Of a stretch of DNA of 6,645 bases, positions 5,458 through 6,645 are shown piece after piece (position 1 is the stretch's first letter; the number at the start of each line of letters is the position of its first letter). Source of the DNA: Ilumatobacteraceae bacterium (GTDB lineage Bacteria > Actinomycetota > Acidimicrobiia > Acidimicrobiales > Ilumatobacteraceae); assembly GCA_023257035.1 (NCBI GenBank), contig JALRDI010000149.1:1-6645 (forward strand), written 5' to 3'. Made by a program: the position numbers and the translations under genes. Below the pieces are notes generated by a model. It did not search any database, was not told the DNA's origin, and was given only the letters and a program-made list of their open reading frames with translations.

Positions 5458-6645
5458 GTCACCAGAAGGTTCACGATCGCACCATGTCTACTTCGAATGA
5501 TTCGACTTCTAGTCTTAAGAGTATGAGTTCGCGAGGACGCAAGGTAGCGAGAACGGTTGCTGGTTTGTCGGCTCTCACCCTGCTTGCAGGCTGTGCAACC
5601 GATGCCCCCCAGGACACGTGGAAACCAGCTGGCGCAAATGCCCAGAAGATTCAAGATTTGCAGTGGCCGGTGTTCTTGACGGCTGGCATTGTCGGTGTCA
5701 TCGTGATGGTGTTCATCGCTGTCTGTGTGGTGAAATTCCGAGATCGCGGCCAGGCGATTCCTGACCAGGCACACGGCAAGGCGTGGCTTGAGTATCTCTT
5801 TATTGCAATTCCAGCAGTGATTCTTGCTGCGATTGCGATTCCGACTGTGGGCGTTGTAATGGCGCTCAATGCAACCGATGACACCGAATGTGTCATCAAT
5901 GTCACTGGCCAGCAGTGGTGGTGGGAGTACGACTACGAAGTGGGTGCCGACGGCACGATTTGCGGTTATGCCCCTTCGGCTGTTGAAGCAAGCCCGATCA
6001 TCACCTCTGGGCAGGTTGTCATTCCTGCAAACACCAAGGTGCTGCTGCGCGGCACAAGCCGTGACGTCATCCATAGCTATTGGATCCCTCGTCTGAATGG
6101 CAAGCGCGACATGGTTCCTGGTCGTGTGCACTTCCTCCGTCTTGAGTCCGACACTCCAGGCATTTACGCCGGCCAGTGCACCGAGTTTTGCGGTTTGTCT
6201 CACGCAAACATGCGTATGGAGACCATCGTGCTTGAGCCAGCTGATTTCCAGAAGTGGCTCGATAATGAACTTGAGCCCTACCAGGCGCCAGCAGAGGGCT
6301 CTCTCGCTGCTGAGGGCGAGACCACGTTCATTGCACAGTGCTCTCGCTGCCACCAGGTCAATGGCCTTGTCGATCCGAATAACGGCAACCTCGTGGTCTC
6401 TTACCCTGACCAGTTCGTGTACTCGGGTGCAGCACCGAACCTCACGAACTTCATGGGACGGAACACATTCGCAGGAGCAACTTGGGACCTTCTTACACCT
6501 GAGTGCCGTGCCGACGTGTGGGAAGCAAGCCCCGAAGAGTTCGGTGACAAGTACCTCGCAGGAGTCTCACAAGACTGCCTGAATGAAATTGATCTTCGCG
6601 AATGGCTTCGTAATGCACCAGCCAAGAAGCCGATGTATGCCGATC
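5454..6645 (+). CDS. ctaC: Cytochrome c oxidase subunit II with fused cytochrome c domain (caa3 type), 3' end missing
   Basis: An open frame of 397 codons to the window edge. Subunit II takes electrons through a haem c and the CuA centre and passes them to subunit I. A lipoprotein signal ends LTLLAGC with C47 as the lipid-modified residue. The mature part has two membrane helices (about 71–94 and 111–138), the aromatic electron-entry stretch QQWWWEYDYE (153–162), and a complete CuA set: H207, C242, E244, C246, H250, M253. The cytochrome c domain follows with CSRCH (296–300) and GAAPNLTNFMGRNTFAG (325–341). The axial Met is probably near or beyond M394. Extra cysteines occur at 146, 170, 351 and 375. 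Starts at 5484 or 5523 are possible, and the last would give a compact 24-residue signal peptide. A catalytic ctaD probably follows outside the window. Confidence 0.95.
   Translation, partial: MSHQKVHDRTMSTSNDSTSSLKSMSSRGRKVARTVAGLSALTLLAGCATDAPQDTWKPAGANAQKIQDLQWPVFLTAGIVGVIVMVFIAVCVVKFRDRGQAIPDQAHGKAWLEYLFIAIPAVILAAIAIPTVGVVMALNATDDTECVINVTGQQWWWEYDYEVGADGTICGYAPSAVEASPIITSGQVVIPANTKVLLRGTSRDVIHSYWIPRLNGKRDMVPGRVHFLRLESDTPGIYAGQCTEFCGLSHANMRMETIVLEPADFQKWLDNELEPYQAPAEGSLAAEGETTFIAQCSRCHQVNGLVDPNNGNLVVSYPDQFVYSGAAPNLTNFMGRNTFAGATWDLLTPECRADVWEASPEEFGDKYLAGVSQDCLNEIDLREWLRNAPAKKPMYAD

Noticed and set aside
5403..6353. A 316-codon open frame on the minus strand
   Set aside because: It lies antisense to ctaC, whose CuA, signal and haem motifs are intact on the plus strand. 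The antisense peptide is rich in His, Arg and Ser and shows no family features.
1..6645. CRISPR arrays, insertion sequences, phage or toxin–antitoxin genes
   Set aside because: No repeated spacers, transposase-like frames or terminal inverted repeats were seen; the window is compactly filled by housekeeping and oxidase genes.

Overview
The window looks like a chromosomal segment of an actinobacterium, most likely an Acidimicrobiia-type lineage of moderate GC. The class is inferred. The phylum rests on the clpS–DUF2017 gene pair, the tRNA-Glu–tRNA-Asp pair, and the short five-helix subunit III and fused subunit II of the oxidase locus.

Left part, minus strand (1–977): clpS and a DUF2017 gene overlap by one base (TGATG). 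Downstream on the same strand lie a complete tRNA-Glu(TTC) and the 5' end of a second tRNA, best read as tRNA-Asp, cut by the window edge. A ~100-base divergent region separates clpS from the plus-strand genes. It holds a promoter-like pair placed so that ctaB would be transcribed as a leaderless mRNA.

Right part, plus strand (1079–6645): a haem-copper oxidase locus. ctaB (haem O synthase) comes first. After a 131-base gap follow four tightly packed genes: a subunit I homologue, a subunit III homologue (ATGA overlap), a seven-helix membrane protein with a cupredoxin-like tail (13-base gap), and ctaC, subunit II with a fused cytochrome c domain (ATGA overlap), which runs off the window.

The main observation is that the first three of these four genes keep their family architecture but have lost the catalytic or conserved polar residues. 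The subunit I homologue lacks all three CuB histidines, the haem a3 histidine, one haem a histidine, the proton-gate Glu, the D-channel Asp, the K-channel Lys and the propionate-binding Arg pair. It still keeps its structural signatures at both ends. The subunit III homologue has lost the helix histidines and acid, and the cupredoxin-like tail has lost copper ligands. ctaC next to them has an intact CuA site and CXXCH haem site. The reading frames are long, open and translationally coupled, so this looks like a maintained 'metal-stripped' oxidase paralogue cassette rather than decay. A catalytic ctaD probably lies beyond the right edge. What the cassette does (assembly platform, structural partner of the caa3 oxidase, or something else) cannot be decided from the sequence.
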